Source of the DNA: Thermoplasmata archaeon M9B2D
Lineage (GTDB): Archaea > Thermoplasmatota > E2 > DHVEG-1
Direction of reading: 5' to 3'
NCBI GenBank assembly: GCA_002900555.1
Contig: MUGD01000146.1
Span: forward strand, 1 to 5,644
DNA: 5,644 nt
Numbering within the stretch: position 1 is the first letter of the stretch; the number at the start of each line of letters is the position of its first letter. The position numbers and the translations under genes were made by a program. The notes under the pieces are model-generated. The model was not told the DNA's origin and searched no databases. It saw only the letters and a program-made list of their open reading frames with translations. This document shows positions 1-5,071 of this stretch, one piece after another.

Positions 1-78
1 AATATTGATGAAAAACAAATGTTGGCAATTGAAATCATTCTCTGGACAAATCCTTTATTTGTGATTATAATCACATAA
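1..78 (+). CDS. possible 3' end of an upstream gene (partial)
   Basis: The first frame is open from the window edge for 25 codons to a TAA at 76-78 and reads as a hydrophobic C-terminus ending LWTNPLFVIIIT. Twenty-five open codons in AT-rich DNA can occur by chance. The last five codons also coincide with a perfect palindrome that may be a regulatory site, so the coding reading is weak. No family can be recognised from so little. If it is real, the gene lies on the same strand as the peptide and radical SAM genes and ends 43 bp before the peptide frame begins. Confidence 0.2.
   Translation, partial: NIDEKQMLAIEIILWTNPLFVIIIT
60..75. promoter_or_regulatory. perfect 16-bp palindrome, candidate operator containing a TATA-like core
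   Basis: TGTGATTATAATCACA is an exact inverted repeat (TGTGA, six bases, TCACA). Its centre TTATAA is itself TATA-like. If used as the TATA box, it predicts a transcript start near 92-97 and a short leader that includes the Shine-Dalgarno site at 110-116. A protein bound here would then cover the TATA box and act as a repressor. The arms match the bacterial CRP consensus, but CRP is not expected in an archaeon, so that likeness is taken as formal only. The site may also overlap the end of an upstream reading frame. Confidence 0.4.
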
Positions 79-83
79 TGTTC

Positions 84-93
84 TTATATAATT
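84..93 (+). promoter_or_regulatory. second TATA-like box upstream of the peptide/radical SAM genes
   Basis: TTATATAATT is a good archaeal TATA-like sequence. From its centre a transcript would start about 25 bp on, near 113-116. That would cut off the Shine-Dalgarno site at 110-116, so either this box is not the main one or it drives a nearly leaderless transcript. The alternative box lies inside the palindrome at 60-75. Confidence 0.35.
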
Positions 94-109
94 ATTCGTT
101 AATCACTTC

Positions 110-116
110 GGAGGTG
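110..116 (+). promoter_or_regulatory. Shine-Dalgarno site that sets an ACG start
   Basis: GGAGGTG is a strong match to the anti-Shine-Dalgarno end of archaeal 16S rRNA. GGAGG (110-114) stands 7 nt before ACG at 122, at ordinary spacing. No ATG, GTG or TTG in the open frame lies at usable distance, and an in-frame TAA (119-121) rules out an earlier start. The site therefore supports initiation at 122 on a non-standard codon, or an ATG lost by mutation or sequencing error. Confidence 0.6.
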
Positions 117-121
117 TTTAA

Positions 122-349
122 ACGACACAACGTGAGAACATACACAATAACCTACAACGCATAGGTCAGATAACGGGAATAAGTAGCGACGAGGCCATTA
201 CGGCGATGCGTACCCGGCGTCAAATGCTAGTAACACTACTGATTTTCATCATCGGTATTGTAACACTACAGATGTCTACCGGAACCATCCCACTCAAATA
301 TACCGGCATCAGCATCAACGATTTCTCTCCGTTTTGGGGAATGATGTAA
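122..349 (+). CDS. small single-pass membrane peptide, possible substrate of the radical SAM enzyme
   Basis: This is an unrecognised 75-codon frame bounded by TAA at 119-121 and TAA at 347-349. The Shine-Dalgarno site points to ACG at 122; the first in-frame ATG is at 206 and would leave 47 residues, with a weak GAGG about 11 nt ahead of it. Residues 1-33 are polar and include DEAITAM and a basic RTRR (30-33). Residues 35-51 are a hydrophobic helix (LVTLLIFIIGIVTL), and residues 52-75 form a short tail ending NDFSPFWGMM. The basic cluster before the helix suggests N-terminus in, C-terminus out. There is no cysteine, so a sactipeptide-type thioether is not possible, but Tyr60, Lys59, Phe68, Phe71 and Trp72 are possible sites for other radical SAM chemistry. 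The stop lies 54 bp before the radical SAM gene on the same strand. A precursor role is inferred from position only; it could instead be an unrelated small membrane protein. Confidence 0.45.
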   Translation, partial: TTQRENIHNNLQRIGQITGISSDEAITAMRTRRQMLVTLLIFIIGIVTLQMSTGTIPLKYTGISINDFSPFWGMM

Positions 350-381
350 GAGCCGTTGGTCGCGCAATGGTTCTTTTCTCA

Positions 382-389
382 TTTTTTTT
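382..389 (+). terminator. T8 tract between the peptide frame and the radical SAM gene
   Basis: Eight consecutive T residues lie directly before the radical SAM Shine-Dalgarno site. Archaeal RNA polymerase can terminate at U-rich tracts without a hairpin, so this could end a share of transcripts after the small peptide frame and make the peptide message more abundant than the enzyme message. No stable hairpin was seen ahead of it. It may also simply be an unstructured leader for ribosome loading. Confidence 0.3.
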
Positions 390-403
390 AGGAGATTACA
401 ACT

Positions 404-1441
404 ATGTTTTCCAACAAACACAAACTCATTCATACACTATTCGAACTCACATTGCGCTGCAATATGCAATGTATTCATTGTGGGTCTGCCGCCGGCACGC
501 AGCGAATCCAGGAGCTTTCCACCCCACAATGGCTCTCCGTTTGTGATCAACTCGCCCGGTTGAACTGCAAACAAATAACGCTCATGGGAGGAGAACCATT
601 TCTGCGAAATGATTGGTATACCATCGCCCAGCATGTAAGGAATCAAAACATGAATCTAACGATGATGTCCAATAGTTATGTAATCAACGATCGGGTTATT
701 CGTCAACTCAGGACACTAGAACCGTACGTTGTTGCTATTAGTCTAGATGGTGCAACCTCAGAGACCCATGACACGATTCGAGGGATACCTGGTTCTTTTG
801 ATCGGTGCATCAGCTGTTTGGATTCACTCCGTAAGGCAGGGTTACCCACGACAGTGGTGACTACTGTTCATAAGAAGAATGTACATGAATTGAAAAAAAT
901 GCGGGAACTACTTCTGAATAAGCAAATTGCATGGCAGATCCAGATGGGAACGCCTTTCGGTCGTTTCCCAACTACACTTGCCTTGTCTCTTGAGGAGTTT
1001 TACGGGGTTGCTATGTTTATTGCTGCGACAAGGAAACAATATTCGATCAAGGAACTTCCTGTAACAGGTGCTCATTGCATGGGATATCACTCCTCGATGT
1101 TACCAAATGTGATGATGGGTCCTTGGAAAGGGTGTTTTGCTGGGATGAATGTTCTTGGCATTCAGAGTAACGGTGGCATTAAGGGATGTTTAACACTACC
1201 AGATGAATACACAGAAGGTAATGTAAAAGATGTAAGCATTATTGATGTATGGAATAATGTACACTCCTTTCAGTATACCAGAAATTTTCAAAGAGAAAAT
1301 CTGAATGGAGCTTGCCGCTTATGTGACTATGGAAATAGGTGTCGAGGGGGATGTCTTGCGTCATCGATTTCATTTACTGGAAAACCCTATGGAAATCCAT
1401 ATTGTCTCCGCCGTATCGAACGAGATATTATTAAAAAATAA
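404..1441 (+). CDS. radical SAM/SPASM domain protein, probable peptide-modifying enzyme
   Basis: The 345-residue product is of usual length for a radical SAM/SPASM maturase. The S-adenosylmethionine cluster motif is Cys19, Cys23, Cys26 (CNMQCIHC), followed by GGEP at 62-65 and ISLDG at 112-116, typical of the radical SAM barrel. The C-terminal SPASM domain has all seven expected cysteines: Cys244 and Cys262 in CX12GX4C, Cys304, Cys307, Cys313 and Cys317 in CX2CX5CX3C, and Cys334. This fits one SAM-binding and two auxiliary 4Fe-4S clusters. Such enzymes (the AlbA, PqqE and anSME group) mostly modify peptides or proteins in the cytoplasm; the reaction here cannot be told from the sequence. The ATG at 404 has AGGAG at 390-394 with a 9-nt spacer. 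Upstream is a small peptide frame, its best substrate candidate; downstream, after 138 bp, is an exported C25 peptidase. The catalytic motifs are intact and no frameshift was seen. Confidence 0.93.
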   Translation: MFSNKHKLIHTLFELTLRCNMQCIHCGSAAGTQRIQELSTPQWLSVCDQLARLNCKQITLMGGEPFLRNDWYTIAQHVRNQNMNLTMMSNSYVINDRVIRQLRTLEPYVVAISLDGATSETHDTIRGIPGSFDRCISCLDSLRKAGLPTTVVTTVHKKNVHELKKMRELLLNKQIAWQIQMGTPFGRFPTTLALSLEEFYGVAMFIAATRKQYSIKELPVTGAHCMGYHSSMLPNVMMGPWKGCFAGMNVLGIQSNGGIKGCLTLPDEYTEGNVKDVSIIDVWNNVHSFQYTRNFQRENLNGACRLCDYGNRCRGGCLASSISFTGKPYGNPYCLRRIERDIIKK

Positions 1442-1579
1442 TGCAACATTCTAATGACTTAAGAAATAACGAAGAGTAATTCGTAGAGAAAACCTGCAAA
1501 AAACGTTTCTTCGGATGATTTTTATCACATGGCAAATTATTTAAATTAAAAAACAGATATTTTTTTACCTAGGGAGATT
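1442..1579 (+). promoter_or_regulatory. spacer with likely promoter and leader of the C25 peptidase gene
   Basis: TTATTTAAATTAAA at about 1537-1550 is a reasonable archaeal TATA-like element and would place a transcript start near 1568. A T7 run (1560-1566) and the Shine-Dalgarno-like GGGAG (1572-1576) follow, only 3 nt before the ATG at 1580. The leader shares GGAGATTA with the radical SAM leader (391-398), in both cases shortly after a T7-T8 run. A weak inverted pair CGAA/TTCG lies near 1470-1483, but no convincing terminator follows the radical SAM gene, so readthrough into the peptidase gene remains possible. Confidence 0.4.
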
Positions 1580-2992
1580 ATGAACCACAATCCGATTAGT
1601 ACGCTGTTGCTTCTCATCATCATATGTATCATGGGTGCTCCTTCGTGGTCGGCTGTCATTATAGACGATTCATGGAGAGAGGATTCGTTTCTTCACTATA
1701 CCGAACAGGGAGGGAACCTGTACGACCTTCTCATCATAGCGCCTTCGGAGTTCCGCTGGGATCTTCTCCCGCTTGTACGTCATAAAAATAGCATCGGCAT
1801 TCGAACACGGCTTGTCGACCTTTACGATGTGTACGACCAGATGTTCTGGCAGGGTCGTGATGATGCGGAGAAAGTGAAGTACTTCATTAAAGCCGCAGTC
1901 GAGAACTGGGGTGTGCACTACGTGCTGCTTGTTGGTGGTCGGAAAAACCAGGGGCAGGTTGAGAAATGGTGGGTCCCTGTGCGATATAGTTATCTTGACC
2001 GCCCTTACCAGGCCTACCCGGAATCGAAGTTCCTTTCAGATCTCTATTTTGCGGATATCTATGATAGGAACGGTTCGTTCTCAAGCTGGGATGATAATGG
2101 CAATGGTATCTTTGGTGAATGGCCGAAAGATCAGGGCGCAGTGGATTACCCTGACCTTACGCCTGATGTAAGCGTAGGGAGACTCCCTTGTCTAAATGCG
2201 TATGAGCTACGCATCGTCGTACGAAAAATCATACGATATGAGACAAGAGGCTGTGCCGATTCTTGGTTTAAAACCATGGTCGTCGTTGCAGGCGACACCT
2301 ACCCTGGACGAACCCCGTACTATGATGGTGAGGTGTACACCCAGCAGGGTCTTGACCTCATGTCCGGATTTCATCCTGTGAAGCTCTGGGCTTCGGATGG
2401 CAGCTTAAAGAATTGGATTGATGTCGTATCCGCAGTCAATAAAGGATGTGGCTTTCTCTGGTGGTCGGGTCATGGCAACCCGAAATCCTGGGCGACCCAT
2501 CCACCTGATGACAATGCGACATGGATCTCTGCACTTCGTCTGCGCAACCTACCGTTTTTACATAACCGCTATAAACTGCCGGTATGCCTTACAGGTAGCG
2601 GCTGTTTCAACAACATGTTTAACGTCAGCCTGCGTAATAAATGGTGGGTGTATGGTCTGCCTACCCCATACTGTATTAGCTGGGCGCTTATGGTTCAGCG
2701 GGATGGCGGTACTATCGCAACTATCGGTCCGACCGCATTTAGTTACGAATCCCCTGATATCAGTCTTGGGTATGGTGGAATCGAATGGTTGGACAGGCAG
2801 TTCTTCTCTGAGTTCGGACAAAACCATACCGATATCCTTGGCGACACTTGGAGGGATACCATCATCTCTGTTCTGAGACAATGTCCTGTCGATTGGTCTG
2901 ATGAAACAATCGATGGGTCTGCGTTAGTAGTGAAGAATATACAACAATGGGTGCTGTTTGGCGACCCGAGCCTGAAAATCGGAGGATATTAA
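1580..2992 (+). CDS. secreted C25-family (gingipain-like) cysteine peptidase
   Basis: The 470-residue product starts with a hydrophobic segment at residues 8-20 (TLLLLIIICIMGA) and a plausible signal peptidase site after WSA (residue 25). It should therefore act outside the membrane. Marks of peptidase family C25 follow in order: YDLLIIAP (48-55), YVLLVGG (114-120), an acidic DDNGNGIFGEW stretch (171-181) likely to bind calcium, PDVSVGRLPC (195-204), the catalytic histidine His298 in WWSGHG, the catalytic cysteine Cys342 in TGSGCFN, and the usual domain end VLFGDPSLKI (458-467). It stops right after the catalytic domain, with no beta-sandwich, membrane anchor or sorting tail, so it is probably released or held by a partner. 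Known C25 enzymes cut after Arg or Lys; specificity here is not shown. It follows the radical SAM gene on the same strand, 138 bp away, and may process a peptide exported by the same locus. That role is inferred. Confidence 0.92.
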   Translation: MNHNPISTLLLLIIICIMGAPSWSAVIIDDSWREDSFLHYTEQGGNLYDLLIIAPSEFRWDLLPLVRHKNSIGIRTRLVDLYDVYDQMFWQGRDDAEKVKYFIKAAVENWGVHYVLLVGGRKNQGQVEKWWVPVRYSYLDRPYQAYPESKFLSDLYFADIYDRNGSFSSWDDNGNGIFGEWPKDQGAVDYPDLTPDVSVGRLPCLNAYELRIVVRKIIRYETRGCADSWFKTMVVVAGDTYPGRTPYYDGEVYTQQGLDLMSGFHPVKLWASDGSLKNWIDVVSAVNKGCGFLWWSGHGNPKSWATHPPDDNATWISALRLRNLPFLHNRYKLPVCLTGSGCFNNMFNVSLRNKWWVYGLPTPYCISWALMVQRDGGTIATIGPTAFSYESPDISLGYGGIEWLDRQFFSEFGQNHTDILGDTWRDTIISVLRQCPVDWSDETIDGSALVVKNIQQWVLFGDPSLKIGGY

Positions 2993-3335
2993 TCGTCCGT
3001 AATTCCGTTCAACCTACGTCGATGTCCTATCACCATCAATCCCGTCGAAATGAACAGGACTATAAGCTTAAAACCTGGGGTTGAGTTAAGATTAGGATTG
3101 TTTTCAGAGGCAGTGTTCTGTCTCTCAATTCCTGGGTCGACAAAATCTTGTATAGAATAGAACCCTGTTTCATTTGTTTAGTTTCTCCTTGAGCGTTCTT
3201 ATGTCCTTGTTAAAAAGCTTCGTAATAGCCTTTTAAAACGATGGAAACGATTATGATACCTAAGATGTTTTTATCAAATAGTTCTCTTACTCCTTTGATA
3301 TCCTGTCTTTTTAAATAAGAAAAGTGGATTTTTTT
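2989..3335 (-). pseudogene. frameshifted 3' remnant of a surface-protein gene with a PGF-CTERM-like tail
   Basis: On the - strand, 3177-2989 is open for 62 codons with no start codon ahead of the tail, and ends NSTPGFKLIVLFISTG... then HRRRLNGITDD and TAA. PGF, a hydrophobic helix and a basic cluster are the three parts of PGF-CTERM-type archaeal sorting tails, which archaeosortases process. Upstream, protein-like sequence continues in other frames: 3335-3213 (includes IKGVRELFDKNILG and LKGYYEAF) and then NKDIRTLKEKLNK, ending at a TGA at 3172-3170. The pieces join into one frame if one T is removed from the T5 run at 3212-3216 and one A from the AAA near 3173-3175. This indicates a decayed gene or two single-base sequencing errors. 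The parent family is not recognised. The stop overlaps the convergent C25 peptidase stop by 3 bp. The tail itself is more certain than the joined upstream part. Confidence 0.5.
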
Positions 3336-3344
3336 CTATTTTTT
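3329..3344 (+). terminator. T-rich double tract, possible terminator for + strand transcripts
   Basis: Runs of seven T (3329-3335) and six T (3339-3344) lie 3' of the peptidase gene and just before the end of the convergent winged-helix gene. They suit hairpin-independent archaeal termination of a transcript coming from the left. A softer T-rich stretch occurs at 3167-3187. No hairpin was seen, and the distance from the peptidase stop (over 330 bp) is long. Confidence 0.3.
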
Positions 3345-3349
3345 GAACG

Positions 3350-3682
3350 TTATTTAGGAAGGTCGTCAAAAAACTCTTTGATGTTTTTGCGATATTCTTC
3401 AAAGGCGGTTCGACCCTTTGCAGTAAGGATCAACATTGTATGAGGTTTTTTTCCAATGAATTCTTTCGCGATTTTAATATATCCTGCTGCTTCAAGTTTG
3501 CTCATATGGGCTGAGAGATTGCCAAACGTAAGTCCAGTTTGATGCATCATGAAGAGAAAGTCAGCGCTTTCGACTACGTATAACTGGGCCATAATAGTCA
3601 GTCTTGCTGGCTCATGGATAACCTTGTCTACGGTTGTGAGAGGTTGTATTTCGGGGCTGGTTCTTTGATCTTTATTTTTCAT
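3350..3682 (-). CDS. winged-helix transcriptional regulator (HTH_34-like, ArsR/MarR fold)
   Basis: The product is 110 residues. Residues 20-36 (KVIHEPARLTIMAQLYV) form the first helices, LTFGNLSAHMSKLEAAGYI (51-69) is the helix-turn-helix with its recognition helix, and IAKEFIGKKPHTMLILTAKG (71-90) is the beta wing. A last helix (91-107) may serve dimerisation. No metal-binding cysteines and no ligand domain are seen, so the signal is unknown. The pattern LTFGNLSAHMSKLE...GYI, GKKP, LTxxGR is that of the one-domain winged-helix family PF13601 (HTH_34). The ATG at 3682 lies inside the 3' end of the membrane-protein gene (11-bp overlap). Its Shine-Dalgarno GGAGAG (3698-3693) is also within that gene, so translation is probably coupled. 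The inverted repeat at the operon promoter is a natural target for autoregulation, which is inferred. Confidence 0.85.
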   Translation of the reverse strand: MKNKDQRTSPEIQPLTTVDKVIHEPARLTIMAQLYVVESADFLFMMHQTGLTFGNLSAHMSKLEAAGYIKIAKEFIGKKPHTMLILTAKGRTAFEEYRKNIKEFFDDLPK

Positions 3683-4295
3683 TGGAAATTATCTCTCCAG
3701 ATAAAGGGTTTTTTCGGATAAAATACAATACGCTGAGAAGTCCGATAAGGGTAATAACTCCGGCTGCGAGGGCAGATGAGATTATAAGATTTATCGAAAG
3801 GAGTTGGCCGGTAAGAAAAATGATGAATATCGATGTCGCGTATAAGTAAAAACGTTTGATTCCCGAGATAATAGCAGCAAGGAGAAGCAATGCGACACCA
3901 ATGCATCCTACAACGAGACTTGGATAGGTGGTGATGCTTTCAATGATCCATCCTGGGATTGTGTTTCTATAGAGCATGAGACCAAGTACGAAAAAAAGGA
4001 AAATGTTCCCAATGAGTATGAGAAGGATGAATAATGTTCTCTGATGAGCCTTTTGTCCGAATTTTACCATTCCTATCCGAGGGGCAGTGATTTTTTGTTT
4101 AGCGAACGTATAAACCGGAACAGCAAAAATAATAAATGCGCCAGCAAGCCAGAATAATTCTGTTAAAAAACAAAAAATTGCATAGAGTAGTCCAAAACCC
4201 AGGAAGATGTCGATGAGACCGTCTTGATGGTAAAACATATAGGTTTTTTTTTCGATTTTTTTTAGATTTATTTTTTCTGTCATGTTCATCATCAT
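3672..4295 (-). CDS. six-helix membrane protein of unknown function, partner of the winged-helix regulator
   Basis: From ATG at 4295 the product has 207 residues. Hydrophobic segments lie near 25-43, 46-64, 86-108, 124-145, 150-164 and 170-193, giving about six membrane helices. The loop KITAPRIGMVKF (68-79) after the second helix looks like the conserved part, and YMFYHQDGLIDIFLGFG (19-35) leads into the first helix. The frame stays open back to 4373, but 4295 is preferred because a TATA box is centred 26 bp upstream, as for a leaderless message; ATGs at 4292, 4289 and 4283 are also in frame. No transporter or enzyme motif is recognised. It is co-transcribed with the winged-helix gene, overlapping it by 11 bp, so regulator and membrane protein probably form one functional unit, perhaps membrane stress or sensing. 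That role is a guess. Confidence 0.75.
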   Translation of the reverse strand: MMMNMTEKINLKKIEKKTYMFYHQDGLIDIFLGFGLLYAIFCFLTELFWLAGAFIIFAVPVYTFAKQKITAPRIGMVKFGQKAHQRTLFILLILIGNIFLFFVLGLMLYRNTIPGWIIESITTYPSLVVGCIGVALLLLAAIISGIKRFYLYATSIFIIFLTGQLLSINLIISSALAAGVITLIGLLSVLYFIRKNPLSGEIISNEK

Positions 4296-4316
4296 TCTAT
4301 ATCTATATCGTTTGTG

Positions 4317-4324
4317 ATATATAA
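4317..4324 (-). promoter_or_regulatory. TATA box of the membrane-protein/regulator operon (leaderless)
   Basis: Read on the - strand, TTATATAT is centred at about 4320.5, 26 bp before the A of the ATG at 4295. Archaeal transcription starts about 25-27 bp from the TATA centre, so the message should begin at or within a base or two of the start codon. No Shine-Dalgarno site is present, in keeping with this. Confidence 0.55.
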
Positions 4325-4325
4325 T

Positions 4326-4342
4326 ACTTTGTATTACAAAGT
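4326..4342. promoter_or_regulatory. perfect 17-nt inverted repeat, candidate operator
   Basis: ACTTTGTA-T-TACAAAGT has 8-base arms around one central base with no mismatch. It lies directly upstream of the TATA box of the - strand operon, where the TFB recognition element would be. A dimeric winged-helix protein bound here would block or alter TFB/TBP loading. The second gene of the operon encodes such a protein, so autoregulation is the simplest reading. A further copy of TTTGTATT occurs 17 bp away at 4345-4352. Confidence 0.55.
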
Positions 4343-4373
4343 TGTTTGTATTTATAGTAATTTTAAATATCAA

Positions 4374-4791
4374 CTATCAGAATAACCAAAAAAACAATGG
4401 CTTCCTCCTTATACGACCTCTTAGTGTTTTGTGTTTTCGAAGATTGTAACAGAAGAAAAAAATATAATCAACTGTAAAAGAAATACAACATATACATCAA
4501 AAAAATCTCCGGAATCCTTACACTTTATTTTCATTTCTCCTTTTTCTTTCGTTTCTTATGGAGCATGATGTTTTTAGTCTGAATTTTACGATTTCTTTAG
4601 TTCTTATTGTTTCTTATGTCGTATCCTTAAAAGCCACTCCTAATCGGAGTATAAAAGTTCAATAGACGTGTCATGTTTTTTTCTGATATTCATAAAGAAC
4701 GTTTGTAGATGTCTTATAACGGTTACAAGTTTTGTAGTAAGATGAAAGGAAAAACTAGTGTACAAGAGAGTGTCAAACAACAAAGAAAGAA
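4374..4791. other. AT-rich gene-poor stretch
   Basis: No convincing gene was found on either strand. The only item resembling one is a 37-codon - strand frame (4534-4421) starting MKIKCKDSGD with a hydrophobic middle. It has AAGGAG only 2 nt before its ATG and no further support. A small hairpin ACTCC-TAATC-GGAGT lies at 4636-4650 and is followed on the + strand by a TATA-like TATAAAA that serves no visible gene. A short inverted pair TACAA-GTT-TTGTA lies at 4724-4736. An unannotated small RNA cannot be excluded. Confidence 0.4.
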
Positions 4792-4804
4792 AATCCTTTG
4801 GATT
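4775..4804 (-). terminator. small hairpin plus U-rich tract after the 61-residue membrane protein gene
   Basis: On the - strand, AATCC-AAA-GGATT (4804-4792) overlaps the stop codon and is followed by TTCTTTCTTTGTTGTTTG down to about 4774. The 5-bp stem is weak, but the following U-rich stretch alone suits archaeal termination. Confidence 0.4.
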
Positions 4805-4988
4805 ACTCCTTTGCTTTTTTGAAATAGATTGCCGCGATTACCACAAGAGCCATACCTACGATGCCTTTGACGTCATTTGGCGAAAACAGTTGGCTAGAGG
4901 GGTCTACAGTAGTCAAGACTGCATCTGCAAATAAAATTGCACCAAATGCAATTACTATTAGCCCAACAACAAGATTATCTATTTTCAT
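4803..4988 (-). CDS. small two-helix membrane protein of unknown function
   Basis: The product has 61 residues. A first hydrophobic segment (LVVGLIVIAFGAILFADAVL, residues 6-25) is followed by a polar loop (TTVDPSSQLFSPNDVKG, 26-42) and a second hydrophobic segment (IVGMALVVIAAIYF, 43-56), ending KKAKE. This gives a helical hairpin, with the lysine-rich C-terminus probably inside. The family is not recognised. The start at 4988 is supported by a TATA box centred about 26 bp upstream, which makes the message leaderless. It stands alone: the next - strand gene is more than 500 bp on, and the following gene is divergent. Confidence 0.65.
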   Translation of the reverse strand: MKIDNLVVGLIVIAFGAILFADAVLTTVDPSSQLFSPNDVKGIVGMALVVIAAIYFKKAKE

Positions 4989-5011
4989 ACTATTCCAAAA
5001 CTGTTATTGAC

Positions 5012-5017
5012 ATATAA
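5012..5017 (-). promoter_or_regulatory. TATA box of the small membrane protein gene (leaderless)
   Basis: On the - strand AAATTATATG includes TTATAT centred at about 5014.5, 26 bp from the A of the ATG at 4988. No Shine-Dalgarno site precedes that ATG, so a leaderless message is expected, as for the gene starting at 4295. Confidence 0.5.
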
Positions 5018-5071
5018 TTTTTTTGTAACGGTGAACTGTCGGTGACAAATATCAGATTGATTTTTTTTATT

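Noticed and set aside
60..75. Palindrome considered as a true CRP-binding site
   Set aside because: The surrounding promoters and gene content are archaeal, where CRP control by cAMP is not established; only the palindrome itself is claimed.
334..546. 70-codon + strand frame spanning the start of the radical SAM gene
   Set aside because: It overlaps the radical SAM gene in another frame, has no Shine-Dalgarno site at its ATG and its product looks like random translation of coding DNA.
2418..2876. 152-codon + strand frame and a 107-codon - strand frame (2558-2881) inside the peptidase gene
   Set aside because: Both lie wholly within the well-supported C25 peptidase gene, including its catalytic region, and show no domain or start signal of their own.
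2989..3177. PGF-CTERM-like tail considered as the C-terminus of the C25 peptidase
   Set aside because: It is on the opposite strand and converges on the peptidase stop, so it cannot be part of the same protein.
4296..4373. 26-residue N-terminal extension of the six-helix membrane protein
   Set aside because: It would place the TATA box and the 17-nt inverted repeat inside the gene; it reads as translated AT-rich spacer, and the ATG at 4295 fits a leaderless start.
4421..4534. 37-codon - strand frame with a hydrophobic middle
   Set aside because: The Shine-Dalgarno-like AAGGAG is only 2 nt from the ATG, the DNA is AT-rich, so hydrophobic codons arise easily, and nothing else supports it.
4636..4650. 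ACTCC-TAATC-GGAGT hairpin considered as a terminator
   Set aside because: No gene ends nearby on either strand, and no T-run of useful length follows it.
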